Source: Lithobates sylvaticus
Lineage: Eukaryota; Chordata; Amphibia; Anura; Ranidae
DNA length: 64,000 nucleotides
Reading direction: 5' to 3'
NCBI GenBank assembly: GCA_028564925.1
Contig: CM053029.1
Span: forward strand, 295,717,168-295,781,167
Part shown: piece by piece, positions 44,722 to 56,245 of the stretch
Layout: every line of letters begins with the position of its first letter
How positions within the stretch are numbered: the stretch's first letter is position 1
Position numbers and translations under genes: made by a program
Notes under the pieces: model-generated
Told to the model about the DNA's origin: nothing
Seen by the model: only the letters and a program-made list of their open reading frames with translations
Databases searched by the model: none

Positions 44722-46400
44722 AGTTTGTATTTATACATGTTGATCACATCTCCCCTTAATCTTAATTCTCAAGAGAGAAGAAATTCAGTTCCTCTAATGT
44801 TTCCTCATAGCTGAGCTCCTCCATGCCTTACACTTTTCAGCACAGTTCTACAATATCCTTTTTGTGAACTGGTCCTCAAAACTGAACTGCATATTCCAGA
44901 TGAGGTCTTACTAATGATTTTTTACAGGGGCAAAATTATATCTCTCTCTCTGGAGTCCATACCTCTCTTCATACATGAAAGGACTTTGCTTGCTTTGGAA
45001 ACCGCAGCTTGGCATTGCATGCTATTATTAATCAGGAACTGCAGTCTGCTCACATAATTTGTAATAAAACATCTTTGCCATTCTGAAGCTTCCCTCCAAC
45101 CACTTTGCATATTATTTTATATATGCTGTGATTCTGTACTTGCTAAGTATGATCTACCAGAACATCCAGATCCTTTTCCACCATTGATTCCCCCAGCTGT
45201 TCTCCCCTTTGTATGTATGATGCATGCATATGCTTAGCCCCAAGTGCATAACTTTATCAACATTAAACCTAATTTTGCCACATAGTTGTCCAATTAAACA
45301 GTGCATTGAGGTTGGCTTGTAAGTTGGAGACATCTTGTAAGGACGTTATTTCACTGCGTAGCTTGGTGCCATCTGCAAAGACTGAAATGTTACTTTTAAT
45401 GCCAAACCCAATATCATTTACAAATATATTAAAAAGTAAGGGTCCCAACACTGAACCTTGGGGTACACCACTGATAACCTTAGACCATTCAAAGTATAAA
45501 TTATTAACCGCTACTCTCTGAATACGGTCTTTTTCTATCCATTTACAAACTGATTTTTCCAAGCCTGTAGACTTTACGTTACACAATAGCCGTGTGTGTG
45601 GGTAACTGTGTCAAACTCTTTTGCAAAATCCAAGTATACCACGTCCACAGCCACCCCTTTGTCCAAGGTTTTACTTACCACTTCATAAGAAGAAATCAGA
45701 TTTGTCTGACAACTTCTGTCTTTCATGAATCCATGCTGTCTGTTGCTTAACATTTATTTTTTCAGCAAGACCTCATCTATGTGGTATCTTATTAAACTCA
45801 CCAGTACCTTCCAAACTATAGACGATAAACTAACAGGTCTAAAGTTACCAGGCAAAGACTTTGATCCTTTTTAAATTTAGGCACCACATTGTCCCTACGC
45901 CAACCCAGTGGTACTATCCCAGTCATTAAATTGTCCCTAAAAATTAGAAACAATGGCTTTGAAATGGCAGAGTTCAATTCTTTCAGGATCCATGGGTGGA
46001 TGCCATTTGGTCCAGGTGCGTTTTTCCACCTTTATTCTGTCTAAATATTATTGGACCATATACATTTTGAGCCATTGTGGATCATTTGGGGATGTGTCAA
46101 TATAATCCAAATTACCCCAATATGAACATGAGCTCCTCCATGCCCCTTTGTACATACGGAGCTGAAGAAGGTATATAATAAATTTGCCTTCACTTTGTCC
46201 CACCCAGTCATCCACTCTAGATTATTTTGTAAAGGGCCCACATGCTCAGACCTGACCTTTTTACTATTAATATACATTAATTTAAATATATTTGGGGGTT
46301 TGTCCTACTATCTTTTGCAATCTGTCAATCATTTTGAATTTTTGCAGCCTTGATTTACTTGTTACGTATTGTTATATTCTTTGTAACATGTTTGAAAGGC
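44722..46400 (-). pseudogene. CR1/L2-like LINE fragment with RT, older copy
   Basis: The minus-strand frame 45586-45269 reads KVISGVPQGSVLGPLLFNIFVNDI and NISVFADGTKL. The catalytic FADD box is FADG here, so a key Asp is lost. 44725-45030 repeats the region seen at 19980-20310 of the other copy (TTATACATGTTGATCA, GAGCTCCTCCATGCC). A ~115-bp insert sits at about 45033-45147. The part upstream (45600-46400) carries further RT pieces in several frames. The 3' end is missing. Confidence 0.8.
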
Positions 46401-46478
46401 AGCAATAAAATATTCTCTCTGCATTACGCAGAAGCCCTTATAAACTTTGCAGATAGAGAATATTAGCAGTGAACAATA

Positions 46479-46884
46479 AGGTAGAAGTTCACCCTAACAC
46501 TAAAATCTCAAAATCTACAGGCATCCACAATCTAAGACTAAGCTATTTAGCCCTGTAAGGTAGAAATTGCTATGCATACCTTCTTTGAAGTCGCTCTGGT
46601 CGGGTCCCATGCTGAGCTGTCAGCTGCAGGTTGCTGTGGAGGCGGGTGCAGAGGACACAGCCGGTAAATGAAGCCCCATAGTAACTCTATGGATGACGTC
46701 AATTCCCAGGCATTTCCCAGCCATTGTCGACTGTCTCCTCTGCAGAGCTTCCACCGCTGGAGACCAGACCAGTCTTCAAAAAAGGTATGTGTACTGATTT
46801 CTTCTTTACAGGTCTAGATAAGTTTGTCTTAGATCATGGATGCCTGTAGATTTAAAGTTTTTAGTCTTAGGGTGCACTTCCACT
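46479..46884. mobile_element. TTAA MITE with ~60-bp terminal inverted repeats
   Basis: The left end AGGTAGAAGTTCACCCTAA and the inverse of the right end AGTGGAAGTGCACCCTAAG continue to match through CTACAGGCATCCA and ATCTAAGAC. TTAA follows on the right (46885-46888); the left site has decayed. Different family from the next MITE but with similar outermost bases. Confidence 0.7.
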
Positions 46885-46915
46885 TTAAGAATACACTGAT
46901 TTTTTTCTCTTTTAA

Positions 46916-47412
46916 AGTGGAGTTCCACCCACTTTTACAACTCTTCAGCATCCCTCACTAAACTGTGCACTGTAAACAAATTGGATATTTTTTTTTTTTT
47001 TTTTTTTTCAGCACAGACTGTATACCTGCTGTATTCATTTTTCACTTCCTCCTCCCTGGCCGCGACCCATCGCATCATTTCCTGTTTGCAATGCCTCCTG
47101 GGAAGGGGCAGCAACTTCCTCTCAAACTGCCGTTGCTATGGAAACCTGACCTGAAACCTATTACACTGCTTATGCTGCACTGAGCATGTAGGAGATCTGC
47201 AAGGATGAGATCCAGGAAGAAATGCAGTCTGGCTTCAGATGCCCACACTTAAGATGGCCACGGCCTGCTGCAAGTTTATAAAATAACAAACTACTGCTAA
47301 AAACTAACAAAGCAGACCTTAGTTTACAGACTAACTTTACTAGAATACATTAGGCTTGTGTATTATAGGGGTATTTTTATTTAAAAAGTATATTTTCGGC
47401 CGGAACACCGCT
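46916..47412. mobile_element. TTAA MITE (piggyBac-like), copy B
   Basis: Flanked by TTAA (46912-46915, 47413-47416). Ends AGTGGAGTTCC and GGAACACCGCT. About 98% identical by eye to copy A (26004-26497) in the opposite orientation, differing mainly in the length of a poly-T tract and scattered transitions. Non-coding. Confidence 0.85.
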
Positions 47413-47416
47413 TTAA

Positions 47417-47910
47417 ATATAGACACAATGTACAGACTGTCTGTATCTCAGTACATGAAATGTTTACATAGTATACTGAAGAGGCGAATCCTCTGTTCTC
47501 AAATGCATCTCATCACAACACATTGTTAGGCTCTGGAAGCTGCTAGTGTCTAAACATTATGATATGTATAAAAATAGATCTGATGCAGTGTAAATGTTAA
47601 TCCTGAAATAATTTAGTGCCAAACAAGATTGACAAAGAACAGAGCTGTATGTTATAAGTCAAAGTATTGGGCCCCCCCAAAACTGTCAGTTGCTGACGAA
47701 TACAAATTTCCCCAAAAAGTCATCTTCATTCCAGATGAAGTCCAGCAATCTTTTTTTTTTGTAGATCACTCTACAGAATGCATGTAAGATTAAAATACCC
47801 ACACCAACACAATTAGTCAATGGGCAATGTTAGTGCTTAGTTTGTTCCATGACTGTATCAACAGTGTAACTAAATACCTTGCTTAATTCAAAAATGTAAA
47901 GGTGAGCATA
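47417..47910. other. Non-coding stretch
   Basis: No gene or element ends recognised. Confidence 0.35.
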
Positions 47911-47915
47911 TTTAA

Positions 47916-48885
47916 AGAGGGATTGCACCGAAAAAAAATACAAATACTGCAGCTGCTGACTTTTAATAAATGGACACTTACCGTATATACTCGAATATAA
48001 GCCGAGATTTTCAGACCCTTTTTTATGTCTGAAAGTCCACCCCTCAGCTTATATTCGAGTCACCGCCGTCTGCCTACATGAACAGCGTGTCATGCAGACA
48101 GACGGCGGTGTTCAAAAGCCGCGCCGCCTCCTCCCGCCCGTCCGTGATAGGCGGACACTAATTTTCCCAGCAGTACAGTGTTCCGCCTATCACGGATGGC
48201 CTGTCATTCTCATCTCATGGACGAGGATGAGAGAATGTCTGTAATAGGCGGAACACTGCACACTGACTGCTGGGAAAAAAAAGTGTTCCTCCTATCACGG
48301 ACAAGGAGGAGGAGGAGGCGCGGCTTTTACATTTGCAATGGCGCCGTACAGAGCGGGACCTCATCGGCTGCACGGACCCCGGACACAGGACCCCGGACCC
48401 CGGACCCCGGACCCACGGACCCACGGACCCACAGATTGGCGGATCGGCGCAGATCGGCACAGGTAGGCTGCAATGGGGACACGGGCTGCAATGGGGACAC
48501 GGGGGTCTGTACAGGGACATGCAGCTGCAGATGGGCATTGCTGACCCTCTTTTCCACTTACAGTAGCTGCTGCATTTTTGCCCCTCGGCTTATACACGGG
48601 TCAATATGTTTCCCCATTTTTTTGTGGTGATTTAGGGGCCTCGGCTTATACTCGGGACGGCCTATACTCGAGTATATACGGTACCTGTCCCAGGGTCCAG
48701 CGATGTCGGCAGCCGAAGCCGAGAAATCGATCGGTTCCCGTGGGAGTCTATGCCCGGAAGTGGGTGCAAATACCTGTCTTAGACAGGTATCTGCACCCCC
48801 TCCCCCCTGAAAGGTGCCAACTGTGGCACCGCAGGGGGGGAGGGTTCCAATGAGCGGAAGTTCCACTTTAGGGTGGAACTCCGCT
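47916..48885. mobile_element. TTAA MITE carrying a TA MITE
   Basis: TTAA flanks at 47912-47915 and 48886-48889. Ends AGAGGGATTGCACCG and GGTGGAACTCCGCT. Without the inner element it is about 270 bp. The right part has a hairpin of AGACAGGTATCTGCACCC with GGTGCAAATACCTGTCT (about 48761-48797). Confidence 0.75.
47981..48681. mobile_element. TA-flanked MITE with CCGTATATACTCGAA ends, second copy
   Basis: Same ends as the element at 11688-12484, flanked by TA. The interior is different: an inverted pair (GCCGCGCCTCC-type arms with CCGTGATAGGCGGA...TCCGCCTATCACGG, 48118-48330), GGACCCCGGACC tandem units at 48375-48432 and two CTGCAATGGGGACACGGG units at 48469-48503. No transposase. Confidence 0.75.
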
Positions 48886-49050
48886 TTAACCACGTGACCC
48901 AAATACAATTTATACTGTATCATATTTTTCCCACAAATAGAGCTTTATTTTGGTGGTATTTGATTACCACTGTGTTGTTTTTATGTTCTGCTATAAAAAA
49001 TATAAAAAAATTAAAATTTTGAAAAAAAATATAATTTCTTAATAAATTTA
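48886..49050 (-). repeat. Fragment of the 5.5-7.0 kb TTAA element
   Basis: CCCACAAATAGAGCTTTATT and TGGTATTTGATTACCACTGT are the inverse of 6795-6835. One end only. Confidence 0.6.
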
Positions 49051-49058
49051 CGCTAATA

Positions 49059-50432
49059 CAATGCCTTGAAAAAGTATTCACACCCCTTGAAATTTTCCAC
49101 AATTTGTCATGTTACAATCAAAAACGTAAATGTACTTTATTGGGATTTTATGTTATAGACCAACACAAAGTGGCACATAATTGTTTAGTGGAAAGAAAAT
49201 GATAAATGGTTTTCTATTTTTTTTACAAATAAATATGTGAAAAGTTTGGCATGCATTTGTATTTAGCCCCCTTTACTCTAAAACCCCCAACTAAAATCTA
49301 GTAGAACCAATTGCCTTCAGAGGTCACCTAATTAGTAAATAGAGACCCCCTGTGTGTAATTTAACCTCAGTATAAATACAGCTTTTCTGTGAAACCCTCA
49401 GAGGTTTGTTAGAGAACCTTAGTGAACAAACAGCATCATGGAGGCCAAGGAACACACCAGACAGGTCAGGGATAAAGTTGTGGAGAATTTTAAATCAGGG
49501 TTAGGTTTTAAAAAATATCCCAAGCTTTGAACATCTCATTGAAAATGTAAAGAGTATAGCACAACTGCAAACCTACCATGACATGGCCGTCCACATAAAC
49601 TGACAGGCCAGGCAAGGAGAGGATTAATCAGAGAAGGAGCCCCATTGTGACTCTGGAGGAGCTTCAGAGATCCACAGCTCAGGTGGGAGAATCTGTCCAC
49701 AGGACAACTATTAGTTGTGCACTCCACAAATCTTGCATTTATGTAAGAGTGGCAAGAAGAACGCCATTATTGAAAGAAAGCCATAAGAAGTCCCATTTGT
49801 AGAAGCCATTTGGGGGACACAGCAATCACGTGGAAGAGGGTGCTCTGGTCAGATGAGACCAAATTTGTGGCAGAAAACTAACACTGCACATCACCCTGAA
49901 CACCCCATCCCCACTGTGAAACATGGTGGTGGCAGCATCATGTTGTGGGGATGCTATTCTTCAGCAGGGACATGGAAGCTGGTCAGAGTTGATGGAAAGA
50001 TGGATGGAGCCAAATACAGGGCAATCTTAGAAGAAAGACTTGTTAGTCTGCAAAAGACTTGAGACTGGGGCGGAAGTTCACCTTCCAGCAGGGCAACGAC
50101 CCTAAACATACAGCCAGAGCTACAATGGAATGGTTTAGATCAAAGCACATTCATGTGTTAGAATGGCCCAGTCAAAGTCTAGACCTAAATCCAATTGAGA
50201 ATCTGTAGCATGACTTGAAAATTGCTGTTCAGACACTCTCCATCCAATCTGACAGAGCTTGAGCTATTTTGCAAGGATGAATGACCAAAAAATTCACTCT
50301 CTAGATGTGCAAAGCTGGTAGAAACATCCCCAAAAAGACTTGCAGCTGTAATTTCAGCGAAAGGTGGTTCTACAAAGTACTACCTGGGAAGGGGGGGGGG
50401 GGTCTGAATACAAATGCATGCCACACTTTTTA
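49059..50432 (+). mobile_element. Tc1-like transposon, right end truncated
   Basis: Left inverted repeat CAATGCCTTGAAAAAGTATT after TA (49057-49058). This is a widespread vertebrate Tc1 end. The right side breaks near 50432 inside the subterminal region (GAATACAAATGCATGCCACA), where it joins the dispersed G/C-run repeat. Confidence 0.85.
49438..50340 (+). pseudogene. Tc1 transposase, decayed
   Basis: Starts MEAKEHTRQVRDKVVENFKS at 49438 and meets an in-frame stop after about 30 codons. A frame at 49853-50062 gives NTAHHPEHPIPTVKHGGGSI and MLWGCYSSAGTWKLVRVDG, the region between the catalytic residues. Later sequence encodes [14 protein letters not shown], with the final acidic residue block. 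At least four frame changes or stops. Confidence 0.85.
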
Positions 50433-50454
50433 CATTGAACATGAACAATATATG

Positions 50455-50640
50455 GTGCAGGAGTGGGGGGTGGGCGCTCGTCCTGTCCCCCCTCTTCCTG
50501 ACCAACCAGGCTGCCTGCTTGGATAAGGGTCTGGTATGGATTTCGGTGGGGACCCCAAGCTATTTTTTTTTACATTTTGCGTGGGGTTCCCCTTAAAAAA
50601 ACGGGGGGGGGGACCCTATGCCATTTTTTAAAACATTTTC
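50455..50640 (+). repeat. Fragment of dispersed G/C-run repeat
   Basis: CTGCTTGGATAAGGGTCTGG, GGTATGGATTTCGG and GGGTTCCCCTTAAAA parallel 44025-44100. Confidence 0.55.
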
Positions 50641-50788
50641 ATATTGCTGGGCTATTGCCGGCATTCTTTTCTTTAACATTCATCTGTCAGTGGGGAAGCC
50701 CGCTGACAGATGATGACTCATGGTTGTTAAGGACATGAGCAGCTGGCTTCCCAGGACTGCCGCTTAACAACCAGCTATTTCTTCACAC

Positions 50789-50832
50789 AGAATTCAAATC
50801 AGTCGATCGTTTTTCGATCGATTTGAATTCTA
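50789..50832. repeat. Hairpin GAATTCAAATC...GATTTGAATTC
   Basis: Arms of about 18 bp with CGATCG in each and a TTTTT loop. A run of AAACGAA-like words follows to about 51000. Confidence 0.8.
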
Positions 50833-51059
50833 ATCATTCTGAAAAGTTGGAATTCGTTCCAAAATTTATAAATGAAACAAATTTTAACAAAAACTAAATG
50901 AAATTTAACGAAAACAAAACGAATCCCGAAACCAAACTAAACTAAACAAAATTAGTAACATAATGAATCTATATGAAATGAAACACATTTTCCCATTCTG
51001 CACATGTCTATTTATTTGTGTTTTATGTCTATTGGAATTCTTATTTATTTATTTTTATA

Positions 51060-51596
51060 CTAGTCATATCGGCAATCAGTGAGTTATAGTGGGACTTCGA
51101 TATTGTGGCAGACATTTGGACATTAACTGACACTTTGTGGGAACCAGTGACACTAATACAGTGATCAATGCTAAAAATATGCCCTGTCACTGATGACACT
51201 AGCTGGGAAGGAGTTAAACATCTAGTGTAATCAAAGGGTTAACTGTACCTAGTCAGTGTTTTAGTGTACCATGTGAGGTGCTTTTACTCATGGATTTTAT
51301 TCCCTGTTTTTCAGGGACACAAAATCCTTCCCTTCCCCCCTGTCAGAACAGAGATTAACCTTGTTTTCATTGGCAGAGCTTGGTTCTGTGTCTCTGCCCA
51401 ATGATCGGTAGGTGCCAGCAGACATCCAGTGCCTGACACCCGCAGATTGGCTTCTGCTGTAAGTAATCACAGCGTAAGCGGCCTGCCGGAGGCACACACG
51501 TGCCCCCTTGGCGGAAGTGTAGAATCACAAATATATACGTGATTCCGCACACAGTAAATCTGCTATAGGGCGGTCCTTAACTGGTTAAACCATGCC
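51060..51596. mobile_element. Probable TTAA MITE (one end ACTGGTTAA)
   Basis: Ends CGGTCCTTAACTGGTTAA near 51587, like the GTGGTTAA end at 6967. Left limit unclear. No ORF. Confidence 0.35.
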
Positions 51597-52742
51597 CCTT
51601 GAGGCCATGCTATATTCTGGTAAGCTTTGCCTTTGCATATTATGACAAAGTCAGTCCCATTTTCAGCAATCTCAACCCTGTTAAGCTTTTAAAGCATCCC
51701 TACAGCCAAATTAAGCCCCATACACACGGTCGGACTTTTTCATCAATTTGGTCCGATCGGACAAGGTTGTTGAAAAATCAGACCGTGTGTATGCACCATC
51801 GGACAGTGTTCGTCGGTTTGTCCGTCGGACAAAGTCTTATCTCCTGCTGGAAAGATTTGCCGTCAACCCGGTCCGATCACACCAAATCCGAGCGTGTGTA
51901 CGCTTGTCCGACGGACAAAGTGCTACGCATGCTCAGAAGAAATTCTGTGACGGAAGCGCTCGGTCAGGTAAAACTACCTTTCCTAATCGACACAGCACAT
52001 TCGTCACGCTGCAATGTTAAAATGTCTTTAATGCAGCGCATTCTCTTTTTCTTTACAATGCAACAAGAATGACATCTTTTAGCTGCTCCTATTCACCCGC
52101 ACTTCTCACAAACTTACTTCTTTATTACTTTGCAGCATTTATACACTACATGTTTATTTTTACTCTGAACGGAAAAGAATCTTTGTTATTTTTTTACCAT
52201 GATTTGTCTTTTATTTTATTTTTTTGGGGAATACATATTTGAATGTTTTTTTTTTTTTTTTTTTTGGAGGGGGGTTGTGTGTCTCAAATTACCAAAAACA
52301 CATTATTTACATTTGTATTTCTTGCTTAAATTTACTAGGAGGTTGTTTGTTGTTGGTGCCCCTTGTTAATTCTACTTTAGGATTAGTGAAATGTACCTGC
52401 CTACTCAAAGAAAAACTGTCATTGTAGCAAAGTAAAACACAATAGTCAATGATTATTTCAAATCAAAAAAACCTTTATTTAGGTCACACCAACAAACCAA
52501 AGAGGAACGCAGCCATGGTGAAACTTGGGGTATTTGCAAAGTCTTGGCCCCCCCACGGCAACCATCATTGTCCAAGCGTAGAAAATTGGGGGTCTGAGGA
52601 GTACGTATATTAAGGGGAGTGCAATCTGGTCGTGAAGTCCAAAGTATCCGGAACTGCAGCAGATGCCATCTAGGTCCCCAGGCTCTGGTACTACAAGAGG
52701 CTCCATCTTCTCTCACACCAGACTGATTGCAGGTCGTCACTC

Positions 52743-53934
52743 TCAGGTCTTCCTTCCACGCTTCCTTCCACGCTGTGGCTGTCGTGCTGGTGGGGTGGCA
52801 GAAGGAGGAGGAGGAGGAGGAGGAGGCGGAGCATGGTAGCTATGGCAAACATGTGTGACTGGGGTCATCTCCCCAGCCCTACCCTTATTTAGGACATGGA
52901 GGATGAGCCCCTCACACATGTTGCGTTGCCCCACCTCCATACCCATCATTTTTGTGACAACCACCGAGCCAAAGGTCTCCTCGTCGGCGGGTGTGGCATG
53001 TAGGGAGTCTGAAGCCTCTCTGATCATCCGGAGCGCTGACTGTGCCGCATAACCCCCCCTTCTCGCCCTTTTGTATGGAGGGCGGAGGGGAGGGGTTTGG
53101 GTGTCAGTCAGGCTCCGAGGCCTAGCCCCCTCTTGGCTGCCACTACCCAGCTGGTGGCTGCCACTAACCCCTGCCTCCTCCTGACTGCCACCTTCCACAG
53201 CCACCTCCTGGCTGAGGTCTTCCTGTGTATGAAAAAGGGACATAGTTTCAGTTATTTGTTCATCAAACACACACAATTCTCATCTAGTGACTGGTGCAAA
53301 ATGTTTACAAATAGAAAACCATACAATTCTCAGCCCTGCAGTTTAGATTCTGGCCCCAAATGTCTCCAACACTACTGTCTGTTGATATGTCAAACACGTT
53401 AGGAACTAAGCAATTGGCGATCCTGAATTAAGTGAACATCATTCATTATTCCCATAAATGGTAACAAAACTACTATACCTGGAACAAGCTGGGCTCCTCC
53501 ACCTCTTCCAGACTGGAAGGCCCAGGTTGCTCCTCGGAAGCCTCATCAGGGGTGGGCTGCGCGCAAGGAAGCGTGGAAGGAGGAGTTGAGGTTGGCTCCG
53601 TGACATCAGCCTGGTCCTTCAGAAAATGGAGACTCTGATAGTACCAGAGCTTGGGGACATAGACCTCATCTGCTGAAGTTGCAGTTTCCTCAGACTTCAC
53701 GACCTTCTTCCGCTCCCTGATATACGCACTCCTCAGGCTGCCAATTTTCTTTCTAATATCATCAACAGTTGCCGTGGGGAACCTTGGCTTGACAAATTCC
53801 ACAAGTTCCTCCAGGGCTGCGTGCCTCTTTGGTTTGTTGGTGTAATGTGGGTGTATACCCTGCCACAATATGGGAAAATCCCTGTATTTGGCAATGAAGA
53901 GGGGGAGAAAACTCATGTAGTTGAATCCCTTCAT
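52743..53934 (-). CDS. MADF-domain DNA-binding protein, two coding exons, 311 aa
   Basis: Coding exons 53934-53479 and 53222-52743 join in phase 0 (SLFQ to EDLSQE) across GT/AG sites (CAG|GTATAG, CATACACAG|GAAG). A 5' non-coding exon is likely upstream (donor GAAG|GTACAA near 54069, acceptor CTTGCAG at 53943). Residues ~8-100 form a MADF domain: FIAKYRDFPILW, HYTNKPKRHAALEELVEFVK, DIRKKIGSLRSAYIRERKKV, LWYYQSLHFLKDQ. The C-terminal half has an acidic linker, a BESS-like helix (FGSVVVTKMMGMEVG...ILHVLNKG), a run of nine Pro and a basic tail RGRKRGRKT that could be a nuclear signal. AATAAA lies at about 52475-52482. Probably an accessory DNA-binding protein of the Harbinger element. Confidence 0.8.
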
Positions 53935-54061
53935 ATCAATCTCTGCAAGACACAACAACACACCAAACCCTATAAATTATGTCAGGCTAAACTCTCCTAA
54001 TCTTCTCCATAAAGAAGCCTCAAGTTCAAATCAGTCTAGGCTAGTTATGTACCAACGTTAA

Positions 54062-54247
54062 ATTGTACCTTCGTTTGTAGCGATCGTCTCGTGTGAGTTT
54101 TCTCTCCCCTCGTCTCCCAGATCGTGGCTACGACACAGGCGTGTGACGTTTTATATACACTGCGCATGCTTCAAACTCCGCCCGCCCCTGACGATCTTTC
54201 TCGTCTATTCCCCACCCCTTCTCTTTACGGCGTAGTGGGGAGAGCAC
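54062..54247. promoter_or_regulatory. Shared divergent promoter of the MADF and Myb-like genes
   Basis: The two genes start in opposite directions within about 320 bp of each other. The segment has TTTATATAC (about 54150), CCGCCC boxes (54178-54187) and repeated GATCGT words (54079, 54120, 54191). TATATA reads nearly the same on both strands. No experimental start site can be assigned. Confidence 0.5.
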
Positions 54248-55602
54248 ATGGCGGGGACACAGCAGGTGCGCCACAAATATCCCACCAACGAGGAGGAGGA
54301 CGAGGAAAGTCCGGAGGCAGAAACGTCCCGATCCCGGAGCCTGAAATTCAAGGCCTCCAATATGTCATTTGGAGAAATGTTGGAGATGGTGGACATATTA
54401 AAGAGGAGCGACTATGATGGGAAGTATGGGCCTTACCTCAACCCCAATGTCCGCAAGGCCAAGATCATGTCTAAAGTTGTGAGAAGGCTGTACAATCATT
54501 TTGGGGTACAACGATCCAAGGAGCAACTGAGGAAACGCTGGTCAGACCTGAAACTGAGGGAGGCCGATCAGTACAGAAAGATCAAGAGAATTCTTCAAAA
54601 AAGTAAGTAGTTATGTTTTGTGTTTGATTTCTTGCTTGCATACTGCTCCATTGTGTTTTGATTTTTACCAAGTTGTACATTCCAAAATGGCCACTTTCAG
54701 GTTCGTCTGTGCATTCGATCGTACTCAGCCTCGATCTTTCTGCCACTGTCATGATCGTGTGTGTGCATTCGATCGTACGCAACCTCGATCGTTCGGCCAC
54801 TTATAATACGATGTTTGGTGTTTTTTTTGGGGAAAGGAAGTTTGTTCTCACTAGAAATGTCATCAAGAATGTAAAGCCAATTTATTCAATGTAAAGGAGA
54901 GGTCACTCAGTAGCTGTTTACCCATCTGGACTCTAGAGCACTAGTGCTGGGACACCCAAACCCCCTTTTTATTATGCTTTTCCACACATGTGCTCCAGTG
55001 GATACTAGAGGGGGGTCTCCATCACACAAACTTCTACCAAAAAGCTAGTCAGTTTAGCACCTTTACAAAGTGACTACATTCATGTAGTTGACATTTGTAA
55101 CTGGCCAAACTAAAATAGTGTCCGTCACTTTCAAGCAATGTTTGTCATTTCCTATTTCTGCCCTCAATAGCTTGTGTTGCTAAATCTTCCTTTTGGACAT
55201 TCTCATAGGGGAGCGAAAACTTGGGCCGTCTGAGGAAACCCCCAAACCAACACCTCCCAAAAAAGGGGAAAGAGCAGAAGCAGAGGAGGAGGAGGAGGAG
55301 GAAGGAGAGATCATCGAACTTGGAGAAATTGTCACCACAACAGGTGAGTGTGGGAGAACACAGCTACTGGTAAGCTAATCCATGTATGGCTGCCTCATTT
55401 CCAACACCCCATTTTTGTTTGTTTGTGGTTTTTAGGTGACGTGGATGTTGTGGAAGAAAAATCGCACTTTACCACAGAGAGTGCCCACGTACTCATCGGA
55501 GAGATAATGGTCTGCAATCGAGATCTAGATTACATAAAGCAAAACATCAATGATGTTCAACAAAAATTGAAGAACATCATTGATGTTTTAGGAAAAATAT
55601 GA
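54248..55602 (+). CDS. Myb/SANT-like DNA-binding protein, three exons, 218 aa
   Basis: Exons 54248-54602, 55209-55343 and 55436-55602 join in frame with GT/AG sites (AAAAA|GTAAGT, CATAG|GGGA, ACAG|GTGAGT, TTTTAG|GTGA); both introns are phase 1. The N-terminus is acidic. Residues ~45-118 are a Myb/SANT-like domain with MVDILKRSDYDGKYGPYL and HFGVQRSKEQLRKRWSDLKL, ending KIKRIL. A linker with a Glu run follows, then a C-terminal helix (DLDYIKQNINDVQQKLKNII), probably a coiled coil. This is the usual partner of Harbinger transposases, needed for nuclear import and DNA end binding in known systems. All exons are open. Confidence 0.82.
54708..54803. repeat. Two direct copies of GCATTCGATCGTAC... 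in intron 1
   Basis: TGTGCATTCGATCGTACTCA / TGTGCATTCGATCGTACGCA, then CCTCGATC, TTC and GGCCACT or TGCCACT, spaced about 52 bp. They lie in the first intron of the Myb-like gene. GATCG words also occur in the shared promoter, so they could be binding sites of the element's own proteins. Confidence 0.6.
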
Positions 55603-55671
55603 AAACGCACCAAGTAATTAACACACATTTGTGCCAGCTTCTGAACACATTTGCAACTTAAAAACTGTGTG

Positions 55672-55925
55672 AAATTTGGAACATGCACACATTGTGTCCA
55701 CATGTGCTAGCTCCCACCATGGTGGATGAATGGCAACGTTTTTTTGGGGGTGTAAACACTTTACGAACTACGAAAGTGGTTGTGGTGAAGGGGTTGCACC
55801 CCCAAAAAACGTCCATTCATCCCCATGATGGAAAATGGCACTTTTGAAGCTTCTAGGCATGTGTTTTCCCATCTAATGACCATTTTCAGACCCAAATTGT
55901 GTGCATGTTCCAAATTTCCACTTTT
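55672..55925. repeat. Imperfect inverted repeat downstream of the Myb-like gene
   Basis: AAATTTGGAACATGCACACA and GGATGAATGG...CGTTTTTTTGGGGG on the left are matched by CCCCCAAAAAACGTCCATTC and TGTGTGCATGTTCCAAATTT on the right, loop about 30 bp. It falls in the likely 3' UTR. Confidence 0.75.
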
Positions 55926-56245
55926 CGGGGGTGACCCCCCCATGTGATGAAGCCAAGATCAAACACACTTTGAACATATAGTCATGTCTGATCTTGTCTT
56001 CACTTTACAAAGTTGAACTTTCCAAGTTCCTAGGTTCTGTTTTGCTCCATGCCTGGTTTTACCAATTGCGGAATGTTTGTAAACAATGTTGTAAATAACC
56101 AAGATGTTGTCAGTTTTGGCGTGAAGATTGTAAACGCACTTGTGAATGTTTTCCTAGTAAACTTTTATTTTTCTAAATGTGTGGCTTCCTTATTTAAAAA
56201 ACACAATGCATTATGTATGTAAAATGAAAAGGATATGGGGGGCAA

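Noticed and set aside
48178-48630. 150-aa frame with Pro/Arg repeats
   Set aside because: Falls inside the TA MITE and arises from GGACCCCGGACC tandem units.
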